From Syngnathus acus (Eukaryota > Chordata > Actinopteri > Syngnathiformes > Syngnathidae), in contig NC_051108.1 in NCBI RefSeq assembly GCF_901709675.1, positions 7,796,631 to 7,860,630 on the forward strand: 64,000 nt of DNA, given 5' to 3'. Made by a program: the position numbers and the translations under genes. Below are positions 1 to 10,258 of the stretch, piece by piece. A model generated the notes under the pieces. That model saw only the letters and a list, made by a program, of their open reading frames with translations, was not told the DNA's origin and did no database searches. Position 1 is the stretch's first letter; every line of letters begins with the position of its first letter.

Positions 1-705
1 AGTAAAATTTATTTGTCTCAGAAGAAATTTTGGCTCAATTGCCCGAACAAGTGACAACAATTTTGATACAATTAACAGAGTTTAAATCCCAGTCTTGACT
101 GTTTAAAGTTGGATTTAAATATACTACTCATTTCACAATGAGCTAAATTCAATCATTGATTAGGGTGTGTGCACAAGGTAAGAAACTATTTTCCTCAATC
201 CCTGACACAATGGCGGCTCGTTCATCAGTGGCTAATGGTGTGCTTTTGGTCGTTGACTCCACCATTACGCTGATGTACGTTCCAGTTAGTGCTACCAGGG
301 GCAAGGAGGAGGGGTTTGAGCAGTCTCCGTTTATTGAAAATGTCAAGGCCAAGCAGTGTGCATGTGGGAGAGAAACCTGGTCCTTGGGAATGGCTTTAAC
401 CATTGTCTAAACAAGTGAGAGAGACACATGCCTAGAAACCAAAAGATGTACAATTATCATGTGACCGCTTGCTTCTGTATCGGCTACTAGAAAATGGATT
501 GTACTGTTATGCAATATGGACTGCTGACTATGGAGATAGTGTGGAGAAGGCTGCCTTGGGGAAAGGGTGGGGGTCAACTTAAGGGTGGAGAATTTATGGC
601 TCGTAGGCCAATTAATTCGTCTCACTGTAATCTAAGTGCCATTAGTGCTGTAGTAACAAACAATAACTCAAACAAAACAAACAAAAAGTCTGCACCCACG
701 CTTAC
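1..705. other. slc30a1 intron 1 (partial), no gene seen
   Basis: This stretch lies downstream of the splice donor of slc30a1 exon 1 on the minus strand and is read as its first intron. The second, larger exon expected for ZnT1 (C-terminal membrane helices and cytosolic tail) was not found here and must lie beyond the left edge. Two overlapping antisense 84-codon frames near 149-410 resemble nothing I recognise and are treated as chance. Confidence 0.6.
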
Positions 706-1252
706 CGGTTTGACAGGCGTCCGTGGAGCTGCTGTGGTTCCCCACCAAAATGTTGGTTTCCCCTGGAGTCCCGTTGCCGGCCCGGTGAGACTTTGCGCCT
801 TTGCTCTTCTTTCCCCCGTGCGAGTGTCCGTGTCCTCCGCTGGCGTGGCCGTGGAACAAGCAGAGCCCAAACAGGTTGACCACCAGTCCCGCGAATCCCA
901 CGCCGGCGAGCACCTGCGGCTGCTCGATCTCGCGGGCCTCGGTGAAGCGCTCGATCGCCTCCAGCACGATGGTGCAGCACAGCGCCGTGAGGAAAACGGC
1001 ATTGACCAGCGCCCCCATCACCTCGGCCCGGATCCAGCCGAACGTGTTCTTGTCGGTCGCTTGGGTCTTCTCGGCGAAGCGCACCGCGACGAGAGCTACG
1101 ATCAGAGCGATGACGTCCGACAGCATGTGAAAGGAGTCGGACAACATCGAGAGGGATGCGGTGATCCGGCTCACCACCACCTCCACGATGAAAAAGGCGA
1201 ACGTCAGCAAGAGCATGCATAGCAGCCGGACTCGATTAGGCGCACAAGCCAT
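706..1252 (-). CDS. slc30a1: Zinc transporter ZnT1, first coding exon (partial gene)
   Basis: Cation diffusion facilitator that exports zinc from the cytosol across the plasma membrane. The 182 codons start at ATG 1252 and stop at a GT donor (intron begins at 705, sequence GTAAGC) in phase 1. Visible are TM1 (about residues 10-28), the H42-x3-D46 zinc-site motif in TM2 (SDSFHMLSD), further helices at about 75-95 and 112-133, and a histidine-rich loop (GHASGGHGHSHGG), all typical of ZnT1. Family members are about 480-510 aa in two exons, so roughly the C-terminal 60 percent is off the left edge. The exon is GC- and CpG-rich, as expected next to a promoter. It may be one of the two teleost ohnologues (slc30a1a or b); I cannot say which. 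Family assignment is secure. Confidence 0.93.
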
Positions 1253-1640
1253 TTTCCAGTCGATGTTATAGAAGGGGGGGACCTAGCTCACTCCGGCTAG
1301 CTAGCTAGTATGAACTCCGAGCTGACAACTCGAGCTAACTGGCTCCCAGAGAGACAATACGAGCACCCCACACTACACTCACACTACAGTTACCCCGTAA
1401 CGTCAGCGGCACTTCAAATGGAAGAAATTTCATCGGAATAATAGTGACTTGGCAAACACCATAATGTCGACGCTCGCCCTAGCTCCAGTTTGCAGACGAA
1501 CTGAAACTTTGCACCCGAGCCGGTAAACTTTCCACACGGAACACCAGAAGAACCGGGGAAAGAGCACGCCCTGTGCGAGTTCCTATTGAACGAGAGGACA
1601 AAAGGTCCAAGCCGATTGGTTAGATGTCGTTACACTCTAA
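1253..1640 (-). promoter_or_regulatory. slc30a1 5' flank with candidate metal response element
   Basis: GC-rich region directly upstream of the slc30a1 ATG. It holds a TGCACCC at 1510-1516, which fits the core TGCRCNC of metal response elements bound by MTF-1, and an inverted CCAAT (ATTGG) near 1615. ZnT1 genes are known zinc/MTF-1 targets. The transcription start was not determined and a single MRE core can occur by chance. Confidence 0.4.
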
Positions 1641-2652
1641 AGTGGGCAGGACAGAGTAACCGGGCAACGGTGGTTGCTACGCAAGCCACACGAGCGTTGT
1701 TTCGCGATGATTGACATGTGCATTGTCGTATTAGGCTTGAGAAGACCAATAAAAAACACTATATAAAATAACGATGACTACAGGAAGTTGCTCTATAAAC
1801 ATTGCTTACTGGAATATGTACGTATGCTACACTTTTGACGTGGATAACGTGAGTTCTTGGTGATGACTGACACGAATATGTTCGTCGTTCCCAAGCTTCA
1901 AGTAACAATTGTTTGTGCAGGCGTGTCTTCCCCCCTAAATGTTTATTTTTCATTTACACTCCACACATTCTCAACGGAGAAATTAAGGGATAGGTTTTTG
2001 TTACGTGCCGGATAACGAACGGGGGCACTACTGGTGCAAAACATTTTATTTTTCCGAAATCCCAATAACTCAAATGTGACATATCAGTACAATCAACTGT
2101 GATGTTGAAATTCAATTTGTTTTGACGATGGTTCTAATGACAAATTTTCCATTATTTAAAGACAATGTAAAAATAAATCTACACGGTATAACGATTGTGG
2201 TCATCAGAAGTAGACAGACAATATGTGACATAGTCAGACATTGATTTCAATGGACTATTGTGATAAACGAGTGACCTCTTGTGGTAGATTGAGTACTTGA
2301 AAAGAGTATTTGGTTTGGTTAAACAGTACATTTTTGTTCATCTGTACTACCTGGTTGTTGTATTTTAGGCTAGGCTGTCTAAATTTCCAGAATGAACCAG
2401 ATTTCCTGCATATGCCCCTTTGGTCAAAGACAATCATATTCATGCCAATTATAACCTAAATGTATTCAAACCTTTAATTTGGCCTTTGTTGTTGTATTTT
2501 GAACCTATAATAATGACAACCTTCTTCAATACAAAATCTTGTCGATAAAACAAGCACGGCACTTTATAAATAGCACATACACACAAGCTTAATTTAAGTT
2601 AAGTAGACCCAACACTTAAAATATTTACAATTTTACGGTCACACGACGACTG
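1641..2652. other. Intergenic, slc30a1 to nek2
   Basis: AT-rich spacer. The part next to 2652 is presumably the nek2 3' UTR on the minus strand, but I did not find a canonical AATAAA close to the stop. No open frame or repeat with recognisable ends was seen. Confidence 0.5.
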
Positions 2653-5600
2653 TCAGATGCGCATGCGGAGGATCTGATAGGCTTTTTCGAAATTCGTCAG
2701 GGTTTGAGCATGCTGACTGACCATGTCGTATCGCGGTGCCATTGCTACAGAGTGATCCAGCTGACGGTTTTCCTTGTTGTCGCCTACAAAATGAAACTTC
2801 TTGCCAGGGGAGTACTGCTCCCAGACACCTATGGGAGCAAAAAGAGTATTTTTAATGCATTCCTGTGTCCAGGGACAAGATAAGGCAAGTCCTGTGACAT
2901 GCTTTTGAAATTTTGACAAAAATCTTCATTGACACAATTATCAATTTATCTTTACCACTTAACCAATTAAAACCAAAAAAAGGTAAACAGACAATATTTC
3001 CAAGCTGAGCTTGTGTGTCTCCAGAGGTCTTCATCGGGTTCGCGTACCTATGCTCTGCTCCCTCTGATGCGCCGCAGGGAAATTCTTCAAAAAATACTCC
3101 GCTCTGTAACAAAAACCCGAAAATCAGAACAGTGAAAGAGATGTACTCAGCCATGCTGCCAGGTCATATGTCATTAATAGGGATGCACTGAAATAAAAAT
3201 TCTTGGCCGAAACCGAAAACCAAAAATGAGGAAACCAAGGCCGAAAACCGAAACACCGAAAGAAATGATTATGTCAGTTATTAGAACCACAGCATTTATG
3301 GCTACATGTGTACTAACCTCACTAAAATCAAGGCATTGCAATAAACCAGTTACAAAAGTATGAAAATATTTATTTAGCACTGACATTACAACAATGCACA
3401 ATATAAATTAAAATTCAAAAATAAAATAAAATAAAATGTTTAACTTGACCCCACTCATATGTACATTAAATAATAATTTACAGGCTTATAACTGACTGGC
3501 CTGCTGAAAGACTGTAAAATTAAATATGTTCTCTTGGCAGAATCACTGGAGAACTTTCTTGCCTTTTCAAAAACGTCCGCCACAGACGGAGTGGGCGTGC
3601 TCGGTGTCAGTTTCCTTTTCTGTGTCGCCTTCTTCTCATATTCAGAATGGCGATCGGGATGTTTGGATTTCAGGTGATGAATTAAACCCGACGTGGAGAA
3701 ACTTTTTGCAGATGCACCCCCTCTTGAAATTTCAGCATTGCATGTTTTGCAAATCGCTATCCGTGGGTCTTTCTCTGAGATAGTGAAATCAGTCCACACC
3801 GCAGACATGCTGGCTCTTATCCCGTTTTCCCGCGTGCTGGCTGCGCTGTTTGCTCACGTCATCACAAGTTTCGGCCGTGTTGTTTCGGTGATTTAGGTCT
3901 TTCGGCCAAAAACCGAAAATGCACTTTTGGGTCATTTTCGGCCGAAAATCTTCGGTGGCCGAATTTTCGGTGCATCCCTAGTCATTAATGCTACTTTTTT
4001 TCCTTCTTCTTTTCAAAAAGTACCTTAATAGTTTCTCGTCTGCGAGGCTTTCACGAAAACACATCTCTTGTTCCCGTCCTAAAAAACAAATGCAAATTAG
4101 AAACCGTACATTACAAATGCTTGCAATTGCTGTGTTGCCATGTTACAACACTTGAAATATATGATCCAGCACAAATTCTGATGGCGACCCGTAAGTAAAG
4201 CTCAGGTAAATTCTAAATAGGAGGAAAAGAAAAAAAGCTCACGCTCCAGCATCTCTTCACGTTCTTTAAGTGCCTTTTCCCGCTCTTTCAAGGCCTGCTC
4301 TCGGAGCCTGAGCTCTGCGACAGAAGGCGTTACATCTGTGGGCTTTTTGGAAGCAACGCCGGAGCCCGCCGACTGCCTCCGAAGTTGCCGCGCTTTCCTC
4401 CGCTCTTCGCCGACTGCTTCGGCCAGAAGGCTGCTCTGGAGGATGGATTCCACAGATGGCCTCAGATAGTCCTGGTGAAAAAACAACAACAGACAGCACC
4501 ATTAATGACACACCGGAGGGCAGGGTATATTCATATTATTTCTAACCTTCAAGTTGAGCATTGTCTTGAGTAGGGTATTTATTTCTTCCGAGTATCGATA
4601 CGGGATTCTGTTGAACTTGCCCTCTCGAATCTTGATGGCCAACTCTTTTTGGTTGTAGGCAGTAAAAGGGGGCCTGTAAAGAAAGATTTGTGCTCCTCAG
4701 TAAACAAAGCTATCCGTGAGGCAATGCGCTCGAGCAAACTTACCTAAGGGCACACAGCTCATACAGCAAACAACCCAGTGACCAGATATCCGACTTTTCA
4801 TTGTAACACATCTGGTTCATTTGCTCCTGAAAGACAAACGTTGCATCAATCTGTTCAAAATCTTTAGGGATCGGAACTACAGCATTCACAATTTATGAAA
4901 ACTCACAGGAGACATGTAGTAAGGCGTTCCAACAAACGTCTGGGCAAAGCTGGCTTCGTGGTTGAGGATCCGGGCCAGGCCAAAGTCACCCAGCTTCACG
5001 TTCTGTTTGACGTCCAGGAAGATGTTGGCTGGTTTCAAGTCTCGGTGAAGGACGGTGGGCCTGTCGTCATCCCGCTTGTGACACTCCTTCAGCGCTAACA
5101 TGAGCTGTGCTGCGACACGCAGGATGAACTTTTCTTCTAAATAATGTCTGAGGAAACAGAAAAAGAGTCAAACCTTAAAAGTTGCGGTTGCCATGCAGAA
5201 ATGTTTTTTTTTTTTTTTTTTAAAAGTACTATTGAGATATCAGAGGTCTTTTGTATTACTGTTTTTGTCTGTCAGCATTCGTAAAAACGTGTTGTGAGGG
5301 TTAAAAAGTCACCTTTCCCTGATGCATCGGGCAATGAGGCTTGCCAGGTCTCCACCCTCGCAGTACTCCATGATGATGCACAGCGTGGTGTTGGTGCGGT
5401 CGACAATGCGGTCGTAGTATCTCACTATATTGGGATGCTTCAGCCCTCTTAGGAGGTTCACCTCTGACACCAGCATCTGCTTCTCGCTCTCGGACATTGT
5501 GCCATAATTCACCTCCTTCCAGACCAGAACCTTGGGTTCAACAACAGTAAGAGAAAAATAGCAATACAGGGGACTTAAAAATGAGAAACGCCAAGAACCA

Positions 5601-5865
5601 GGCTGAATTAAAAATCAAATTCTTCATTAATTTTCAAATTTGAAAGAGAAAGTTAACAAACATTTGGAGACGGCTCATACAAACTACCTATTGTAATTAT
5701 GGGCATTTCAAGGTTACGAATACAATACAATATTTTAATAGTTTAAAAAAAATGCCAATGGTTCCTCACCTTTCCGTCAGATTTCCGTTTTATTTTCTGA
5801 CATCGTCCATAAGAACCGGACCCAATGGTGTGTAGCACCTCGTAGTCATACATGCTGGACGGCAT
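2653..5865 (-). CDS. nek2: NIMA-related serine/threonine kinase Nek2, complete, 9 exons
   Basis: Centrosomal mitotic kinase promoting centrosome disjunction. Exons (minus strand, 5' to 3'): 5770-5865, 5313-5530, 4907-5147, 4744-4826, 4547-4673, 4243-4471, 4024-4078, 3048-3103, 2653-2828. All junctions are GT-AG and the phases sum to 1281 nt, 426 aa plus stop (human 445). Kinase domain about residues 8-270: glycine loop GSGSYG 15-20, K37, HRD 139-141, DFG 159-161, then GTPYYMSPEQM. A charged leucine-rich coiled coil follows (LREQALKEREKALKERE), then KKFHFVG and a KEN box (DNKEN), as in human NEK2A. The protein ends ILRMRI, so the Met-Arg tail is followed by an extra Ile. Intron 7 carries a hAT element (3178-3980). 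Cell-cycle promoter motifs lie upstream. Confidence 0.97.
3178..3980 (-). mobile_element. hAT DNA transposon remnant encoding a BED zinc finger
   Basis: 803-bp element in nek2 intron 7. Terminal inverted repeats begin TAGGGATGCACTGAAA on one side and TAGGGATGCACCGAAAA on the other (read from the right end). It is flanked by a perfect 8-bp duplication gtcattaa at 3170-3177 and 3981-3988, the hAT hallmark. On the minus strand an ATG at 3808 opens a 117-codon frame to 3455 with a BED-type zinc finger, C20-x2-C23 and H45-x4-H50, followed by a basic Ser/Thr/Pro-rich linker. The catalytic transposase core is missing, so it is non-autonomous. Confidence 0.9.
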
Positions 5866-6050
5866 CTTGGTTTGTTGAAGTGATGTCTAATGTGCAGCAA
5901 GTTTGTGTGCATACGGTTGCAGTTAAGGAAACGGAAATCTCTCTGATGTTTTGAATAGCGTAATAGCGTATCTAGATTGTGATTGGTCTACGTATTGAAG
6001 ACGAGAAGCCCTAATTGGTTAGAGACCGGATGGGCGTGGCAACGTTGCCA
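5866..6050 (-). promoter_or_regulatory. nek2 promoter with spaced CCAAT boxes and CHR-like site
   Basis: Upstream of the nek2 ATG lie two inverted CCAAT boxes (ATTGG at 5982-5986 and 6014-6018) exactly 32 bp apart. A TTTGAA hexamer (5950-5955; TTCAAA in gene orientation) sits between them and the gene. NF-Y boxes spaced 31-33 bp plus a cell-cycle genes homology region are the known layout of G2/M genes repressed by DREAM. The CHR is in the less usual orientation. Motif reading only. Confidence 0.45.
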
Positions 6051-6772
6051 AGGATACTGTTGTGAGCAAGACCCGCGAGAATAGAGCGGTAAGCGCACTA
6101 GATCTCCACTAGAGGACGCCAAATATTCGCATAGACCAAGACAGCATTTAAACGTTGGGCAATGGGAGTACAGTACAGAAAAGTAAATACGAGGCAACTA
6201 TCTACGTTCAACATGTCTTGTTTGCACAAGACATTTTTTGCACAACGAATTGTGAAATTTTAAGCACGCATGCATTTTTGTGTGATTTTTGTGATTATGG
6301 ATGCAATAATTATTTTCCAAAAGTTATCTATATACCATCTATGTTTTTATTTATTAAATATATTTAATCATTTATGCACGAGGCCATTTTGATATTTTGC
6401 AGTGTTTTCATATTGTATGAACATTGTTGTCATATACCAAATGATAGCCAAGCCATTTTAACCTGCCCACCAAATCAGTGAAGTGGAACAAGTCAAGTCA
6501 GTTCCTTTTGCCGCTTCAATTACACTTTCTCAAATGATTCATTTGCTCCCCTGGAGGGCCGCTACAGCCCAAGACTGACACCACGGGAAGGCAGAGCATA
6601 CAGGGATCTGTCAGTCTGGCTCTGCAAAGGTCACTCCTGCAGAGCTGGATGACCGTGGGATGTCATGCCATAGTATATAGTTGTAGTTGTGGGAATACAG
6701 GCTGCTGGGTCAAGATGAAAACATGTATCTTAAAAAACAGACATCTCACTGATGACAGACAACAGTCTAGAG

Positions 6773-7079
6773 CACAGGTGTCAAACTCAAGGCCCGGGGG
6801 CCAGATACGGCCCGCCACATCATTTTATGTGGCCCGCGAAGACAAATTGTGTATCAAATTCGTGTCATTACTTGAATTGCAAATTATCTTCACTTTTAAT
6901 ATCTTTTTTTTTTAATATTTGACCAGTTTTTACTCCTCTGATTTGAAAACGAGTTATTTGTCAGTTTGTTTTGTAGCTTTTACTGTATATAATCTGAGGT
7001 GCTCGTACATTTATTTGGCTCTCCGAAAGAAGCTATGACTACAATGCGGCCCGCGAAAAAAATGAGTTTGACACCCCTG
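6773..7079. mobile_element. hAT-type MITE, family copy 1
   Basis: 307-bp non-coding element. Its ends are near-perfect inverted repeats: it starts CACAGGTGTCAAACTC and its right end reads CAGGGGTGTCAAACTC on the other strand. A perfect 8-bp duplication gtctagag flanks it (6765-6772 and 7080-7087). That site fits the nTCTAGAn preference known for many hAT elements. A second, diverged copy lies at 54340-54666. Confidence 0.9.
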
Positions 7080-7208
7080 GTCTAGAGGGAGTTGATACCG
7101 CCCTTCAGTTACGTTTTGTAGACAATAACCATGAAGAATTGATGAGTTTTAAAAATAAAACGTCTATTTGTGTGACTATATGTGATCATAATATCAAGTA
7201 CTGCCTTC

Positions 7209-7937
7209 TAGGGGTGTAAATCGCGGGTTTTGTCACGATACGATATTTGCCGATATCTTAAAGCCTGCTGTGATTCATTCACGATACATCACGATATAGT
7301 GCTCCACGATCGATATTTTTATTTTTTAAATAAAAAATATAGAACAATATCCTGATTTATAACAATTCATACGCAAAATCAACAAGGTACTGCAAACTCT
7401 TTATTTAGGAAATTACAAGAGTATTGTAGTATAAAAAGTGCTTATTTTAACACTGAACTTGATCAAATTCCTATATTTTTTCTCATATAAGTAAAGAAAA
7501 ATTAATATTCTTTCTTTTTTTGTAATACCATTAACTTTAAAGTGCATTACTGAACTATTTATTTACAATAATTTTAATTGTCTGTTGAGCCATCTTTTCT
7601 TTGGAATCCAAAGTGCTTCCAAACGAATGACTTGAAGCGCAAAGGGGAGCGAATTTCCTCGTCTTCTTGGACACTAGCCATAGCACCAGCCCAGGAGCCG
7701 CGTAGTTGTCGGCTCCCCTTTCACGTGCCTGCTCTGCTCACAACACAGCACGCCGCGTACTGCTCCCGGAAAGAGGAAGCAAGCAACAATGAACTGGATT
7801 TCAAAATAAAGTCGCGTCTAATGTCCGAGGTCAAACACGGCGATATAAATCGATGTTTACGTTTAGCATCGATGCCAATAAATCGTAGAGCATTATATCG
7901 ATTAATCGATGTGTATCGATGAATCGTTACACCCCTA
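7209..7937. mobile_element. hAT-type non-autonomous element, TAGGGGTGTAA ends
   Basis: 729-bp element with inverted termini TAGGGGTGTAAATCG and CGTTACACCCCTA and a perfect 8-bp target duplication ctgccttc (7201-7208 and 7938-7945). Both ends are rich in cgatat/atcgat words. A 114-codon plus-strand frame inside shows no recognisable domain, so no transposase is claimed. Confidence 0.88.
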
Positions 7938-7945
7938 CTGCCTTC

Positions 7946-10258
7946 CATATTTTACCTCAATACTGACATTGAAACCATACCACAGCAAAAACGTAAAACA
8001 TGCCTGCTTGTTTATCATAAACTGGAACATTTCAAGGTGACTGACACGTGGGAGCCAAAACAACCGAAAGGCTTTCATAGACATCCTGCCATCCTATTTT
8101 CTTGAGACTATATAGGGGGGTGGGCATCCTGAAGGCTTCAGCATTCAGCCTGGTCTTCACTGCAGCATTTTGACATCTTCTATGAGGGGTAAAGGGATGT
8201 TTTATTACTTGCTGCCACAAGGTTTTTCCCTGGTTAAAAGAGCATAAAGGACAAGCAGAGCAGAGTTTACGATCTTTGATATTTTATTCCAGCACAAGTT
8301 TTTTTTGTGTTGGCTGTGTAACTAGGAATTGAAAGGAGAAGTACAAAATGGGGAATTACAGACAGTTCTAGTATCATTTGTTTTAATCCTTATTGTGTTT
8401 ATTTCCTAAAACCACAGCTAGGAAAACATCACTTTCCCTGCCTTCTTTGGAAACACGGAACACGGTTGAAAAAAAAAAATCTGATAAGGCCCAATGAATG
8501 ACAGATTTTAAAATGTTTTACCTTTTAAGTTAGGTATTTTTTTTTGTATTTAACAGTTTTTACCAAAAGTGACAAAGAATGCGGGCCGGCAACCAATAAA
8601 ATTTATATTATTAATGCCAACAACAAATGCCACACCTCTAGATTTTTTTTTTTTTTTTAATCAAATGACTTTCAGAACTAAATAACATTTTTCAGCTCAA
8701 CCCTTTTGGAACAATTGGTCCTAACAAATCTTTTTTTCCCTTAGGAAAACACCATAACTGGGAAATGTAATCTTTTTAGACAGGGTTTCCCCAAAATGAT
8801 GTCTGTGTCCATTTTATTTGGGTTTTCGATTGTAATTTATGTAAGTTTCAAATAAAATACAAAGTCCTCCATTTCTTGGCAATTGGTGCTTGTTGTAATA
8901 GACAATTAATGATACATTTTCACGTCCATTTTCGTAAAGGAACAAAATTCAAGGCTTGAGCTAACGTTTTGGGAAACTCTGTCCTAAGGTATTGGCAAAA
9001 GCTTAGAACAAAAAGATGGTTTAACATTGGATCGTCACGACCAAAAGTGTTCGGGATGACACAAGGCTTGGGTAGCATTGCCAATAACGTCTTGCTTGGA
9101 AACAGGAAAATAAAAATAAAATCACAACAGTGTACCAATGAGAAGTACACACAAAATTATATTTTGTTTAAAAAATAAAATAAAAATAAAACTTGACTTA
9201 TTCACAGACAGGTGACGGACATTGCTTTTCGAGGTTTGTTATGTACAGAGGGTTTTGTGTTTTTAAAATGAAATATTTTATGAATTGTCTCCACCTTCTG
9301 ACGTCACACAGTAACAACACATAAAGCACATTATTCAAGGGGAAAAAGTTCATTAAAAAATAAGGGAGGGGGCACCCACACATTATCACTTCTTCCTACT
9401 GTATGAATGGCTGCACTTCTTAAAGCCAAAGTGAACAGTCATATATTTTTTTCTCTCACCCATTCAGCACAAACAATTATGTTCCCTTGTGTTTGTGGAC
9501 ATGAGCGTATGGCTTAAATAAATGTAAAACTATACCGCGTGATAAAAGGGTGGAAACAAAAAAAAGTCTAGCTTTCTCAGTCCATCTTTTTTGAGATGAC
9601 GCACATAGTTATGAGCAAAAGACAAATTGCTTTTCAAGTGATCTGTATGTTTCCACTAAGGTTTGACGCCGTTTAACTTGGAGCGGGTTCGCCAGTGTAA
9701 ACAGTCCAGACGACAAAAAAAAGATAAATGTGCTGGCTGTCGTGGAGATGCGCAGGCTAAAAAGAAATGGAAAAAAAAAACCATATGTAGGTAGCTACCA
9801 TTCAGGAAGATATCCTGGGACAGGGAGCAGTTTGGATCTTTAGTGCAATGTGGGCTGAGGGGGGTGAGGAGGAGAGCGTCCACGCGGCTGCTTCGAGACG
9901 TCCACTGGGCGTGAGAAAGAGGGCAGGCTAAAAGGTGGACTTGATGCTTGTATTCTCACAGTATTCACAGACGCACATGTCCAAACACACTTCATGAAAC
10001 TACAGCAGTTCTTTGTCCTGAGCCTCTTGAATGCGCGGGCCTATGTGTAAACATCAACATGAGAGCCATGATGTGAAAGATCATGTGTCGTGTTGGGCCT
10101 GTAATTCTGTTTGTCTACACGTCGTATACATATTATTTTATTTTTTTTAGTGCCCCCCAGTCTTTAGTCCCGCCGCGTGAATCGCAAAGGTACAGTCATC
10201 CATTGCATGACACCGGCGGATCCCGAAGCGCTTCTTCCTGCTCACCTCGTCGGCGTAC
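7946..10258 (-). other. Probable lpgat1 3' UTR and downstream spacer
   Basis: AT-rich sequence downstream of the lpgat1 stop codon with no open gene. A minus-strand AATAAA (TTTATT at 8283-8288) could end a 3' UTR of about 2 kb, which would suit the long 3' UTR known for mammalian LPGAT1, but other A/T-rich hexamers near 8.8 and 9.1-9.2 kb are also possible. Inference only. Confidence 0.4.

Noticed and set aside
149-410. Two overlapping antisense 84-codon frames
   Set aside because: Neither resembles ZnT1 exon 2 or any family I know; short and likely chance within an intron.
494-1222. 242-codon plus-strand open frame
   Set aside because: It overlaps slc30a1 exon 1 on the opposite strand; high GC removes stops there. 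The minus strand encodes the clear ZnT1 protein.
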